From an uncultured Glaciecola sp. (GTDB lineage Bacteria; Pseudomonadota; Gammaproteobacteria; Enterobacterales; Alteromonadaceae): a stretch of DNA of 58,325 bases. The notes under the pieces are model-generated. The model was given only the letters and a program-made list of their open reading frames with translations. It was not told where the DNA came from and searched no databases. The stretch covers positions 1 through 58,325 of the forward strand of contig CAJQOP010000043.1 of the NCBI GenBank assembly GCA_905479945.1. The letters are read 5' to 3'. This document shows positions 17,809 through 26,695 of the stretch, piece after piece. Within the stretch, counting starts at the first letter, position 1, and each line of letters opens with the position of its first letter. The translations under genes and the position numbers were made by a program.

Positions 17809-18876
17809 ATGGCCAACCATATTCAACAATTGCTAAATAATTGGTACGAGCAACGCGATGAATTAGAGTGGGTTATTGCCACTATTATTGGCACTGAAGG
17901 CTCCTCTTATAGAAAGCCCGGCGCCATGATGATGATAAACAGTTTGGGTCAATATCATGGACTGCTTAGCGGCGGATGTTTAGAATCAGACATTATGCGG
18001 CAGTCTCGGCAATGTTGGATATCGGGTAAAAACATCATCATCCAATACGATATGCGCGAAGAAGAAGATATTGCATGGCAACTGGGTATCGGCTGTGGTG
18101 GTTTAGTTCGTATACTTCTGCAACCGGTTAGCACTGATAACGCTTACTTAAAGTTAATTGAGCTGCGGGAACAGATTAATCTGAATCAATGGTGCATGTA
18201 TCAGCAGACATTGAATGAAAGCGCCCCATGCAATAAAGTAGTACTTTTACATAAACACCAAGCACTTAGCAAACAAGCTACCAATGAATCAACTGCCTAC
18301 AAAACTGTTGGGATTAATTCCGCTGACGATAAACCTGTCGACCATAAAAACCTACCACAGCATGAAATGTTCGAACACATTATTAAACCTTCATTAAAAC
18401 TGGCAATATTTGGCGGTGGTATTGATGCTATTCCTGTTGCTAAAATCGCGGCTGACTTATCTTGGCAAGTACTCGTAGCCGATCCTAGAACAGGCTATGC
18501 AAGGCAAGTGCAATTTCCTGATGCCGAGCAGATAATTAAAGCCCCATTAGACGACGTTACTCAGCATCAATGGCTGGCTAATTCAGACGCTATTGTCATT
18601 ATGACTCACAATCTTAATTTGGATGCACAAGCCCTCGTTTTGGCGCAATCAAGTTCAGCTCGTTATATCGGTATGTTGGGGCCGATTCATCGAACTGACC
18701 GCGTTTTAGCGCAGGCGAATTTGAGCAAGCCTTCGTCACTAATTAAACCCTTAGCAAACCCGATTGGCTTAAGGTTAGGCGGAGAACTCCCGGAATCTAT
18801 CGCTTTATCAATTATCTCTGAAATTCATGCCTTCATGGAAAGCGCAGATGCGCGTTCAATCAGTGACTTCCTGTAG
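17809..18876 (+). CDS. XdhC-family molybdoenzyme maturation factor
   Basis: A 355-residue protein with an N-terminal XdhC/CoxI domain (WVIATIIGTEGSSYRKPGAMM, SGGCLE, IGCGG) and a C-terminal Rossmann-type domain (LAIFGGGIDAIPVAKIA, VADPR). Family members bind molybdenum cofactor and help sulfurate and insert it into xanthine-dehydrogenase-type enzymes. The next gene is a MocA-like nucleotidyltransferase. No xanthine or aldehyde dehydrogenase subunits are in the window, so the client enzyme lies elsewhere. The gene starts 11 bases after the GntR stop and is probably co-transcribed with it. Confidence 0.9.
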   Translation: MANHIQQLLNNWYEQRDELEWVIATIIGTEGSSYRKPGAMMMINSLGQYHGLLSGGCLESDIMRQSRQCWISGKNIIIQYDMREEEDIAWQLGIGCGGLVRILLQPVSTDNAYLKLIELREQINLNQWCMYQQTLNESAPCNKVVLLHKHQALSKQATNESTAYKTVGINSADDKPVDHKNLPQHEMFEHIIKPSLKLAIFGGGIDAIPVAKIAADLSWQVLVADPRTGYARQVQFPDAEQIIKAPLDDVTQHQWLANSDAIVIMTHNLNLDAQALVLAQSSSARYIGMLGPIHRTDRVLAQANLSKPSSLIKPLANPIGLRLGGELPESIALSIISEIHAFMESADARSISDFL

Positions 18877-19486
18877 TAATAATTGTAATTACACAAGTTG
18901 TAATTACACAATACACGCGATTTTACTCGCTGCTGGCGCCAGCAAACGCTTTGATGATGCAAAGCAACTCGCATTGATTAAAGAAACGCCAATGGTTGTG
19001 CATGTTTTGGAGGTGCTGCAAAAAGCCCAATTCGATAGTATTAAAGTTATATTAGGTGCAAACGCTTCTGATATTCAGCAAGTATTGCCACCCGAAACAA
19101 AAACTCTACGCGCCAAACACTGGCAGCAAGGCATGGGCATGAGCATAGCTGAGGGGGTAAAGGATTTATGTCCGGAAACGACTCATGTGTTTATTGGCTT
19201 AGCGGATCAAGTGGAAATTACCGCCAAGCAATATATAGGTTTGATAAATGAATCAAAACAACATCCAGACAAAATTATTGCGGCTTTGTATAGCGGAAAA
19301 TTAGGAGCACCGGCCATATTCCCGAGACATTACTTTTCAGCCCTTGCTTTACTCACAAGTGACAAAGGCGCCCGAGATATTTTACGAGCTAATAAGCAAC
19401 AAATAGTCAGTATTTATATGCCTGAAGCAGCCAAAGATATTGATACAAAAAATGACCTGTTAAACTATCAGCTCGCGCGAAAGTAG
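18848..19486 (+). CDS. MobA/MocA-like nucleotidyltransferase
   Basis: A protein of about 212 residues. The NTP-binding signature is HAILLAAGASKRF with Lys in DAKQLALI; GLADQVEI and a later Pro-rich LGAPAIFP match the molybdenum cofactor cytidylyltransferase group. It probably adds CMP to molybdopterin for the client of the adjacent XdhC protein. The start is uncertain: ATG 18827, ATG 18848 and GTG 18863 all lie inside the XdhC gene, and no start codon is available between the XdhC stop and the conserved core, so the two genes must overlap. The extra N-terminus is encoded by a 15-bp tandem repeat. Confidence 0.85.
   Translation: MRVQSVTSCSNNCNYTSCNYTIHAILLAAGASKRFDDAKQLALIKETPMVVHVLEVLQKAQFDSIKVILGANASDIQQVLPPETKTLRAKHWQQGMGMSIAEGVKDLCPETTHVFIGLADQVEITAKQYIGLINESKQHPDKIIAALYSGKLGAPAIFPRHYFSALALLTSDKGARDILRANKQQIVSIYMPEAAKDIDTKNDLLNYQLARK
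18883..18910. repeat. 15-bp-period tandem repeat with TGTAATTACA palindromes
   Basis: TTGTAATTACACA occurs at 18883-18895 and 18898-18910. Each copy contains the perfect palindrome TGTAATTACA. The period is five codons, encoding CNYTSCNYT at the start of the nucleotidyltransferase, just after the XdhC stop codon. Confidence 0.85.
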
Positions 19487-19651
19487 TAAGCAAGATACCT
19501 ATTGAAGCCTCTGACTCTATGCTGATTGAATAAGGCAGAAATATTGGAGATATACGCTCAAGTAAACATTTTGCGGCTTAATTACGTACTGATATTATCG
19601 CCGTGCAAATTTCACTTAATATGTGAATTGCAGGGTTTGGTTTTATTACAT

Positions 19652-19679
19652 GCAGCGTTTTATTAAACTGCGTTTTTTT
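19652..19679 (+). terminator. Weak candidate terminator
   Basis: GCAG...GTTT and AAACTGC can pair with a two-base bulge, followed by G and seven T. It lies 165 bases after the nucleotidyltransferase stop and before the MipA/OmpV gene. The stem is short. Confidence 0.4.
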
Positions 19680-19756
19680 AAAGATCCGAAATTGCGAATT
19701 TAGTTGCATATATAGGCTAACTAGGTCGATAGGCCTGAGCAGAGAACCCAAATTCT

Positions 19757-20818
19757 ATGAATGTTGTTCCTTTCAAATCACTCTTAAGTTATTCACTTAT
19801 TTTATCATTGAGCCTTGTCTCACTCACTAGCATAGCTGAGGAAACAGCCAAAGTAAGAGCTAATGAAATTGAGGATTATGCAGCAGTCACGCTAACATCA
19901 AGTTCAGCCTCGGAGCAAAAAGACAAAGAGAATCGTATCTCTTTGGGTGAAGGTGTTGGGAAAGCTGAAATTCCCATGGAAAGAAGCCTTACTGGCTTTG
20001 ATAACATCAATGAGCCACTCTCATTATGGGAGTTAGGAGCAGGTGGTGGTGCTTTTTATAACCCCAAATACTCTGCTTCCAGTGAAGGTCGATTTGTTAG
20101 TCTGGTATTGCCTTTTATCGTCTACAGAGGCGAAACATTTCGCATCGGTGATGGCGGACCTGCTCGTGCTGTCGTGATTGAAAATGACACTTTCGAAGTT
20201 GATTTTTCGTTTGGTGCAGCCCTACCCTCTGACGGCGAAGATAATACTGCAAGAGAAGGCATGCCGGAGCTCGACTTCTTGGTTGAAGTTGGCCCTCAGA
20301 TGATATTTATGCTGGGGAAATATGACTTTGACAAAAATGCAAAAGGAGAGAGTACCGGCACTAATTATGGAAAAGGGCGTCTCGATTTTCGTCTGCAAGC
20401 GAGGGCTGTGTTTTCTACCGACTTTGGCAGTATTGACGATAGGGGTTTTATATTAGAACCGCAAATATCATATCAACAGCGTGGTTTTAAACACGAAGAC
20501 ACCGCGCTTTCAATTTCTTTCGGCGCTGTCTTTGCAACCGAAAGAACCCATGACTATTTTTATGAAGTTCGCCCTGAGTTTGCTACAGCAGCTCGCCCTG
20601 CTTATGATGCAAAAGGCGGGTATTTAGGCTCTGAGCTTTCACTAGGTCTATCCTTTAGAATAAGTGAAAATGTTCGCGCATTTATTGGTGCATCAGCGCA
20701 ATTTCATAGTTTGGCTGCCAATATAGACAGCCCTCTATTCGAAAAAGAAGTCACGTACTCAGTCGGCACAGCCTTTGTATGGCGCTTTTATAAAAGCAAA
20801 ACCAAGGCTAGTTGGTAA
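19757..20818 (+). CDS. MipA/OmpV-family outer membrane protein
   Basis: A 353-residue exported beta-barrel protein. A signal peptide covers about 1-28 (LLSYSLILSLSLVSLTSIAEE). LWELGAGGGAFYNPKYSASSEG and FVSLVLPFIVYRGE are the family's conserved entry strands, VEVGPQMIF and FRLQARAVFSTDFG follow, and the protein ends with an aromatic strand (YSVGTAFVWRFYKSKTKASW). MipA/OmpV proteins are small outer-membrane barrels, some scaffolding murein enzymes and some acting as porins. Its stop overlaps, tail to tail, the convergent GH3 gene by 11 bases. Confidence 0.88.
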   Translation: MNVVPFKSLLSYSLILSLSLVSLTSIAEETAKVRANEIEDYAAVTLTSSSASEQKDKENRISLGEGVGKAEIPMERSLTGFDNINEPLSLWELGAGGGAFYNPKYSASSEGRFVSLVLPFIVYRGETFRIGDGGPARAVVIENDTFEVDFSFGAALPSDGEDNTAREGMPELDFLVEVGPQMIFMLGKYDFDKNAKGESTGTNYGKGRLDFRLQARAVFSTDFGSIDDRGFILEPQISYQQRGFKHEDTALSISFGAVFATERTHDYFYEVRPEFATAARPAYDAKGGYLGSELSLGLSFRISENVRAFIGASAQFHSLAANIDSPLFEKEVTYSVGTAFVWRFYKSKTKASW

Positions 20819-23006
20819 GTGTAAACGCTAACGTTAGTTCAACTGAGCTGTCACTGCCAACACCTAACATGAAGTCACCGGCCTCAACGTTAAGCTGATT
20901 TCTAATGTCGTAGAACGCCAGATCGTCGGTATGCATCTCAAAACTAATATGCTCTTGAGAATGTGCTTTTACGTGAACTCGCTTAAATCCTTTAAGCTGT
21001 TTTACCGGACGCGTAACAGACCCAACTAAGTCACGCACATATAACTGCACCACTTCTTCAGCATCAATGTTGCTATGATTTTCTAAACGTAAGCTTACCT
21101 TGAAAGTTTCGCCTATTTTTATGCTTTGACTACTTATCTCAACTTGCTCATACGCAAAGTTGGCGTAAGACATTCCAAAACCAAACGGATATAAGGGAGT
21201 GAAATGTGTGTCGAGGTGAGTGGAAGCCATACCAAGTGAGGTTTGCGCAGCCCTTTGCGGCACATCATCCATGTATACATAACTGTGTTCTGCGGCCGGC
21301 CTACCAGTATTCTTCTGTGCGTAATAAATCGGAATTTGCCCAACTACACGCGGAAACGAGACAGGCAATTTACCTGAAGGACACGCATCACCAAATAGTA
21401 ATTCAGCAATAGCAGGGCCACCCATAGTGCCGGGATGCCATGCATATAAAATACTGTCCACCTTATTCAATATCGGTTGGATAGTTAAGGGCCTTCCTGC
21501 AAGAATAACGAGAACTATTGGCGTACTAGAGGCATACAAATGCTCAATTAGCTTTGCTTGTGCACCAGGTAAATCTATATTGGATCTGGAATGCGCTTCA
21601 CCTGACAATATCGATTCTTCGCCCAAAAACAAAATTGCAATATCTGCCGAATTAGTTAAATCGAGCGCTTTGTCAAAATGCTGCGTGTCATGGTCACGAG
21701 AATTTGCCAGTACAGGCATAAAATCAATCTCAATGTTATCACCGGCTAGCGCTCTTAGACCATCAAGGCAAGTAACACTGTCCTTTTCTTCGCCATCAAA
21801 TATCCATGTACCTAGCTGTTCATATCCATCGTTTGCCATTGGCCCTAGCACAGCAATACGTTTTGTTGCTTGTTTTGAAATCGGTAAAATATGGTTGTTA
21901 TTTTGCAGTAACACACAGCTTTTTTGTGCGGCTTCTTTAGCATCTTCTAAATGATTCGAATTTAGTGCATCAGGCAAGGATGAAGGATCTGTGAATGGAT
22001 TAACGAATAAGCCTAATGCGTATTTTGCCTTTAGGATATTCAACACCATGGTGTCTACTTCAATTTCATCAATTTGCTTTGATGCTATTAGTTCACCCAA
22101 GTTATCGATATAACAGGTACTGACCATTTCCATATCAACACCTGCTTTAGCCGCTAAGTAAGCTGAGTCTTTTTGCGACGCAGACAAACCGTGTACTTGC
22201 AGATCTTTTATTGAATCCCAATCACTGACAACAAAACCTTGATACTGCCATTCTTCGCGCAATACTTGCTTCATTAACCATTGGTTACCGCTAGCAGGCA
22301 CTCCATTTAAATCACTGAACGAAGCCATAAACGAAGCGGCGCCGGCTTTAGCAGCAACATGGAATGGAGGAAGGTAAACGTTTCTTAATTCATTTTCAGG
22401 AATATTTGCGGTGTTGTAATCGCGCCCGCTCTCACTTGCGCCATATCCAACAAAGTGCTTTGCACATGATGCAATTGAACCTACAGACGATAAGTCATCA
22501 GTTTGAAAGCCCTTAACCATAGCCTCACCAAGTTGACCGCATAAAAATGGGTCTTCACCTAAACTTTCGGCGATACGTCCCCACCTTGGGTCTCTAGCGA
22601 TATCAATCATAGGCGCAAAGGTCCAATTTACACCCACTCTTGCTGATTCTAGTGCCGCAACTCGAGCCCCTTTCTCAACAATATCCGGTGACCATGTAGC
22701 CGCTTGACCGAGTGGAATAGGGAAGATCGTTTTAAAACCGTGGATCACATCACGGCCAATTAGCAACGGAATACCTAAACGACTTTCTTCAACTGCTATA
22801 CGTTGTAACTCATTTACTATATCCAAGTCTACTTCGTTGAGAACCGAACTAACGCGCCCCTGACGTATACCATCTGCTAGTTCCGACGGGATTTGAGCCC
22901 CTCTTCCAGAAACCTGTGACAACTGCCCTAACTTTTCATTGAGGGTCATTTTGCTTAATAGTTCTGTAGCTTGGGCTTCTATCGATGGGGAATATAAATT
23001 AGACAT
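20808..23006 (-). CDS. GH3 beta-glycosidase, cytoplasmic
   Basis: A 732-residue BglX-like enzyme that removes terminal beta-glucose or related sugars. The N-terminal barrel has RDVIHGFKTIFPIPLGQAATW, RDPRWGR, KHFVGYG and the catalytic nucleophile Asp near 262 in VVSDWDSI; the second domain has ILFLGEESILSGEAHSR, AGRPLTI, AWHPGTMGGPAIAELLFGD and PFGFGMSY. A fibronectin type III-like domain ends it. Unlike periplasmic BglX it has no signal peptide, so it should work on imported oligosaccharides, plausibly delivered by the divergent GPH symporter. Confidence 0.94.
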   Translation of the reverse strand: MSNLYSPSIEAQATELLSKMTLNEKLGQLSQVSGRGAQIPSELADGIRQGRVSSVLNEVDLDIVNELQRIAVEESRLGIPLLIGRDVIHGFKTIFPIPLGQAATWSPDIVEKGARVAALESARVGVNWTFAPMIDIARDPRWGRIAESLGEDPFLCGQLGEAMVKGFQTDDLSSVGSIASCAKHFVGYGASESGRDYNTANIPENELRNVYLPPFHVAAKAGAASFMASFSDLNGVPASGNQWLMKQVLREEWQYQGFVVSDWDSIKDLQVHGLSASQKDSAYLAAKAGVDMEMVSTCYIDNLGELIASKQIDEIEVDTMVLNILKAKYALGLFVNPFTDPSSLPDALNSNHLEDAKEAAQKSCVLLQNNNHILPISKQATKRIAVLGPMANDGYEQLGTWIFDGEEKDSVTCLDGLRALAGDNIEIDFMPVLANSRDHDTQHFDKALDLTNSADIAILFLGEESILSGEAHSRSNIDLPGAQAKLIEHLYASSTPIVLVILAGRPLTIQPILNKVDSILYAWHPGTMGGPAIAELLFGDACPSGKLPVSFPRVVGQIPIYYAQKNTGRPAAEHSYVYMDDVPQRAAQTSLGMASTHLDTHFTPLYPFGFGMSYANFAYEQVEISSQSIKIGETFKVSLRLENHSNIDAEEVVQLYVRDLVGSVTRPVKQLKGFKRVHVKAHSQEHISFEMHTDDLAFYDIRNQLNVEAGDFMLGVGSDSSVELTLAFTLTN

Positions 23007-23387
23007 ATTGAGGGCTCTTTAGCAGTGCAGATCTGATGATCAGTTTAAGTTTGTTGATTAACTCGCACTCGGGATAAATAACAGCATACTAGATGTGTTA
23101 GGTTTAATACCCACCCTTAATCAGATTCGTTGCACACATTAGACCGCGAGTTGAGTTAGTCCAGTAAAACAAGACAAAGTGGACTTCTATCACGTTAAAT
23201 TGCCGTCTATATTAGCAGTAGCGAGTTTTTTGACCTTTAGTTGGCGACTTTTTTCAGTTACGGATGAATGCAATTCCGCTTGAACCCACGAAACTACCAG
23301 ACTGCCGCATAAGGTTTGTTTATTGACTGTGCCAGCATTAGCTTAGCCAGTTGATTTACAATTAATTAACATGAGCGACCATTTAAC
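23007..23387. promoter_or_regulatory. Divergent intergenic region, GH3 / GPH symporter
   Basis: No gene is seen. The start of the symporter is preceded by a near duplicate of itself: AACATGAGCGACCATTT (23367-23383) and AACATGAGTGATGACGC just after. The first ATG opens only a six-codon frame. No strong palindrome was found. Confidence 0.45.
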
Positions 23388-24809
23388 ATGAGTGATGACG
23401 CACCCACAGAACCAGTTTCAAACGGTAAAATTCCGTTTCTCCAAAAAGTAATTTATGGCTTGGGCGCGCTGATCAATAATTTATTGTCAGCCGCGATTGG
23501 TGGCATGGTAATAGTATTAAACCTTGGTTTAGGAATGAATCCGGCACTGGTAGGTTTGTTGAGCGCTTTGCCTCGCTTAACTGATGCTATTACTGACCCC
23601 TTAATGGGTTACATTTCAGACCATACTAAAAGCAAGTGGGGACGTCGCCGCCCGTATATTTTTGTCGGAGCAATTGCATCCGGTATTATTTTCGCTTTAT
23701 TGTGGCAACTGCCCGAAGGTCAGAGCGAGAACTTTTACTTTTGGTATTTCCTTGGTGGTTCGTTTATTTTTTACTTAGCTTACACTATGTTTGCGACACC
23801 TTGGGTTGCTTTGGGTTATGAGTTAACCCCTGATTATCATGAGCGCACTAGGCTAATGGCGACCCAAAACTTCATGGGCCAAATAGCCTATTTAATAGCT
23901 CCTTGGTTTTTATGGTTCATGCAAAATGATGTCTTGTTTGACGATATGCTAGCCGGCGCAGCTTGGTTGGCAGTCATTATTGGCGCGTTTACTATTTGTG
24001 TTGGTGTATTGCCTGCTATTTTCTTAAAAGAACCCATCAAACATGTACAAACCGGGCCCGTGCCAGGCGAACAATTTAATCCTGGTGTGAAAGGCTTTTT
24101 GAAAGGCTTTGTTACTACCGTTAAGTTCAAACCCTTTTTACTATTATGCGGTGCTACTTTCTTAGTATTCAATGGCTTTATGATGGTTGCCTCTTTTCAA
24201 TTCTATGTCATTATTTATTATATTTTTGGTGGCGATACTTCTATAGGAGCAGAATATGCTGGCTGGTCGGGCACACTAGCCGCCATTTCGACTTTTGTCG
24301 TTATTTTTATCGTTACGAAATTTTCTACTCATTTCGACAAACGCAAGGCATTCTTCTTTGCTATTGGCCTATCTGCCTTCGGCTATGTGCTGAAGTGGTT
24401 CTGCTACACCCCTGACTATCCTCTATTAATGCTTTTGCCAGTGCCGTTTATTGCATTCGGACTAGGTGGTTTATTTACTTTGATGGGTTCGATGATTGCC
24501 GACGTGTGTGACATGGATGAACTCAATACTTATGAAAGACGAGAGGGCATGTTTGGTTCTATCTATTGGTGGGTGGTTAAATTGGGCATGGCTGCTGCGT
24601 TAGCTGCCGGAGGCTTCCTTCTAAATGCAACTGGATTCGATGTTGCACTAGGCGGCGCACAATCTGCAGATACTCTTTACCTGATGAGAATATTTGATGC
24701 CTTTATACCAGCACTGTGCTCTGTTCTTGCCATTTTGATGGTGTATTGGTATCCGATTACTGAACAGAAAGCACATGACGTTAGAATTGCGTTAGAGGCT
24801 CGTAGATAA
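23388..24809 (+). CDS. GPH-family sugar:cation symporter (MFS)
   Basis: A 473-residue, twelve-segment transporter of the glycoside-pentoside-hexuronide:cation symporter family. The family signature is DAITDPLMGYISDHTKSKWGRRRPYI between helices 2 and 3, with the cation-site Asp residues; the DMDELNTYERREGMFGS loop between helices 10 and 11 is also typical. It probably imports a disaccharide or small glucoside with Na+ or H+. It is divergent from the GH3 gene, so the two likely form a transport-hydrolysis module. A clear terminator follows. Confidence 0.93.
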   Translation: MSDDAPTEPVSNGKIPFLQKVIYGLGALINNLLSAAIGGMVIVLNLGLGMNPALVGLLSALPRLTDAITDPLMGYISDHTKSKWGRRRPYIFVGAIASGIIFALLWQLPEGQSENFYFWYFLGGSFIFYLAYTMFATPWVALGYELTPDYHERTRLMATQNFMGQIAYLIAPWFLWFMQNDVLFDDMLAGAAWLAVIIGAFTICVGVLPAIFLKEPIKHVQTGPVPGEQFNPGVKGFLKGFVTTVKFKPFLLLCGATFLVFNGFMMVASFQFYVIIYYIFGGDTSIGAEYAGWSGTLAAISTFVVIFIVTKFSTHFDKRKAFFFAIGLSAFGYVLKWFCYTPDYPLLMLLPVPFIAFGLGGLFTLMGSMIADVCDMDELNTYERREGMFGSIYWWVVKLGMAAALAAGGFLLNATGFDVALGGAQSADTLYLMRIFDAFIPALCSVLAILMVYWYPITEQKAHDVRIALEARR

Positions 24810-24848
24810 GGCCAATAAAGATTAAGTGATAAACTATACACAAAAGAA

Positions 24849-24885
24849 ATCGCCCATAAGCGCAAACTTATGGGCGATGTTTTGA
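24849..24885 (+). terminator. Rho-independent terminator after the GPH symporter
   Basis: A perfect 12-bp stem, ATCGCCCATAAG (24849-24860) and CTTATGGGCGAT (24867-24878) around a 6-base loop, is followed by GTTTTGAG. The stem is strong, the T tract short. The mirrored A-rich side may also stop transcription from the opposite gene. Confidence 0.8.
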
Positions 24886-25027
24886 GACTCATTCTAATCA
24901 ACACATTCTGAAAAATGACTGTTAAGTACCACCAAAAATAACTAATTTAGTGGGCTTTATAAACACCTTCCGACTTCAATGAATGAACTGCAGAACAGCC
25001 TCTTGGGGAGTCGTTTCTTCGAACAAT

Positions 25028-26416
25028 TTATTTAACATAAAATGGAATATTTGCATGCGCTGCATTGTTGTGACCATCAAACGCATATACGAAGAGTCTA
25101 TAAGCACCTGACTCTGTTGGCGCAACTAGCTCTATAGTCGCATCCTGATTTTTAATAAGACCTTCAACTAGCTGTGGAATAGACTCCGCATCGCCACCTA
25201 CAGCGTCTGAGATTGATTCAGCACGAACTTCCCAACTGTACGTAATCGTATCGCCTTCAGCGTCAACCGCTTCAACTGCAGCTATATATTTTTCACCTGA
25301 AGATAAAAACACGTTATCAAACGCGCCTTTTTTGTTTAGCGTAATTGGGCTAATCCGCGGAACACGGTTCTCAGGCCAGCGGTCGTTCCATATAAAATGC
25401 ATAACGTCTACCGCTTCAGTTTTCTCACCCGATGCTAAAAACATTCCGTACCAAGTTGGTGTTTTCTCTTGCTTTTGTCCCCACAAAAATACGTAGTTAC
25501 CAATCGCTTTATCGCGATGCAGATCTAGTACTTTTAGATAGCTCTTAGCATAGTTACTGGCTTTCTCTGAACTGGTATTTTCTACTGGCGCGCCCCACTT
25601 CGTGCTCCATACTTCCCAATGGCCAACTGACCCCCATTCAGTGACAAAATAAGGCTTATCGTAACCAGCCTCTTTAATATACTTCGGCAAATTAACGATA
25701 TCAGCATACATTTGAAAACTCACAAAATCTAAGTCTGGAGCGCGCTCTTTAATATCTGCTAAAGCTTTTCTATCAAAACCAGCAATCGCCGTGGTAGTTG
25801 GATGATTGGGGTCAATTTCTTTGATCATTTTTGCGGTATCGTTAATCGCATCAAATACTTTCGGATTGGTATATTCAAGGTTAACTTCATTTCCAACAAT
25901 CCAAGTTAACAAAGCGGGATGGTCTTTATACTTTTTGACCCGAGCCGTATTTTCTTCAAGTTGCTTTGCAACCAACGAAGCGTCGTTATAATCGAAGTCC
26001 ATACGCTCCTTACCGAACTCTAAACACAATGACACCGTAATGCCCATTGCATGGGCACGGTCTAGTAGTTTTTGAGCTGGCTCCGCATGGTGATCAACAG
26101 CCCATGTGCGCACCGAATTACCACCAAACTGAACCAAACCTTTGAGATCTAAGGACGCGATACCCGCGCCTTTGACTTGGTAAGGCTTTCCACCTCTAAG
26201 AAGTTGAAAATTACCATCTGTCTCGATTATTTCAACTTTCATGGGTACTTGTTTTGCGCTTGAATCAGCAGCGCTTGCCAAAACACTTGAGCTTCTAGCT
26301 GCCTGTGTTATCGGATTTATTTGCTCACTTCCTTTAGTCTGTAAAGCAAGTGCGGTAAACGCCGTGCTAACCATGCCGAAAAGAAGAAGTGAGATTAAGG
26401 TCTTAATAGACTGCAT
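25028..26416 (-). CDS. Secreted clan GH-A glycoside hydrolase of unassigned family
   Basis: A 462-residue exported enzyme. A signal peptide covers about 1-26, then a TIM barrel runs from about 78 to 345 and an immunoglobulin-like domain closes the protein (YIAAVEAVDAEGDTITYSWEV). The barrel resembles GH2-type catalytic domains: FGGNSVRTWAVD, the acid/base Glu near 177 in IVGNEVNLEY and the nucleophile Glu near 260 in FVTEWGSVGHWEV. The GH2 sugar-binding and sandwich domains are absent. The substrate is unknown; beta-glucans are an inference from the GH3 enzyme and symporter nearby. It is divergent from a LytS-type kinase that may control it. Confidence 0.82.
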   Translation of the reverse strand: MQSIKTLISLLLFGMVSTAFTALALQTKGSEQINPITQAARSSSVLASAADSSAKQVPMKVEIIETDGNFQLLRGGKPYQVKGAGIASLDLKGLVQFGGNSVRTWAVDHHAEPAQKLLDRAHAMGITVSLCLEFGKERMDFDYNDASLVAKQLEENTARVKKYKDHPALLTWIVGNEVNLEYTNPKVFDAINDTAKMIKEIDPNHPTTTAIAGFDRKALADIKERAPDLDFVSFQMYADIVNLPKYIKEAGYDKPYFVTEWGSVGHWEVWSTKWGAPVENTSSEKASNYAKSYLKVLDLHRDKAIGNYVFLWGQKQEKTPTWYGMFLASGEKTEAVDVMHFIWNDRWPENRVPRISPITLNKKGAFDNVFLSSGEKYIAAVEAVDAEGDTITYSWEVRAESISDAVGGDAESIPQLVEGLIKNQDATIELVAPTESGAYRLFVYAFDGHNNAAHANIPFYVK

Positions 26417-26695
26417 ATTCGTTCACTTAATCATGTCGTTAAGCCGCAAAGGCTTATCAACAAATTTATTTTCAATGTAACCATTTTTCATGACACTACC
26501 ACCAAACTGATATTGCAAAAGTAAATGCCCGACGGATTAAACTGTTACTAATATGTTAACAACAGTTTGCTCTCTTACCTCTGCTTACCTCAAATTAAAT
26601 GCGCTTAATAGGACTTTTTGAAAGATAAAATGGATGTAGTACCTAGATATACTAAGATGGGGTGTGTAAACTGCAGAGATGTTAACAATACGTAA

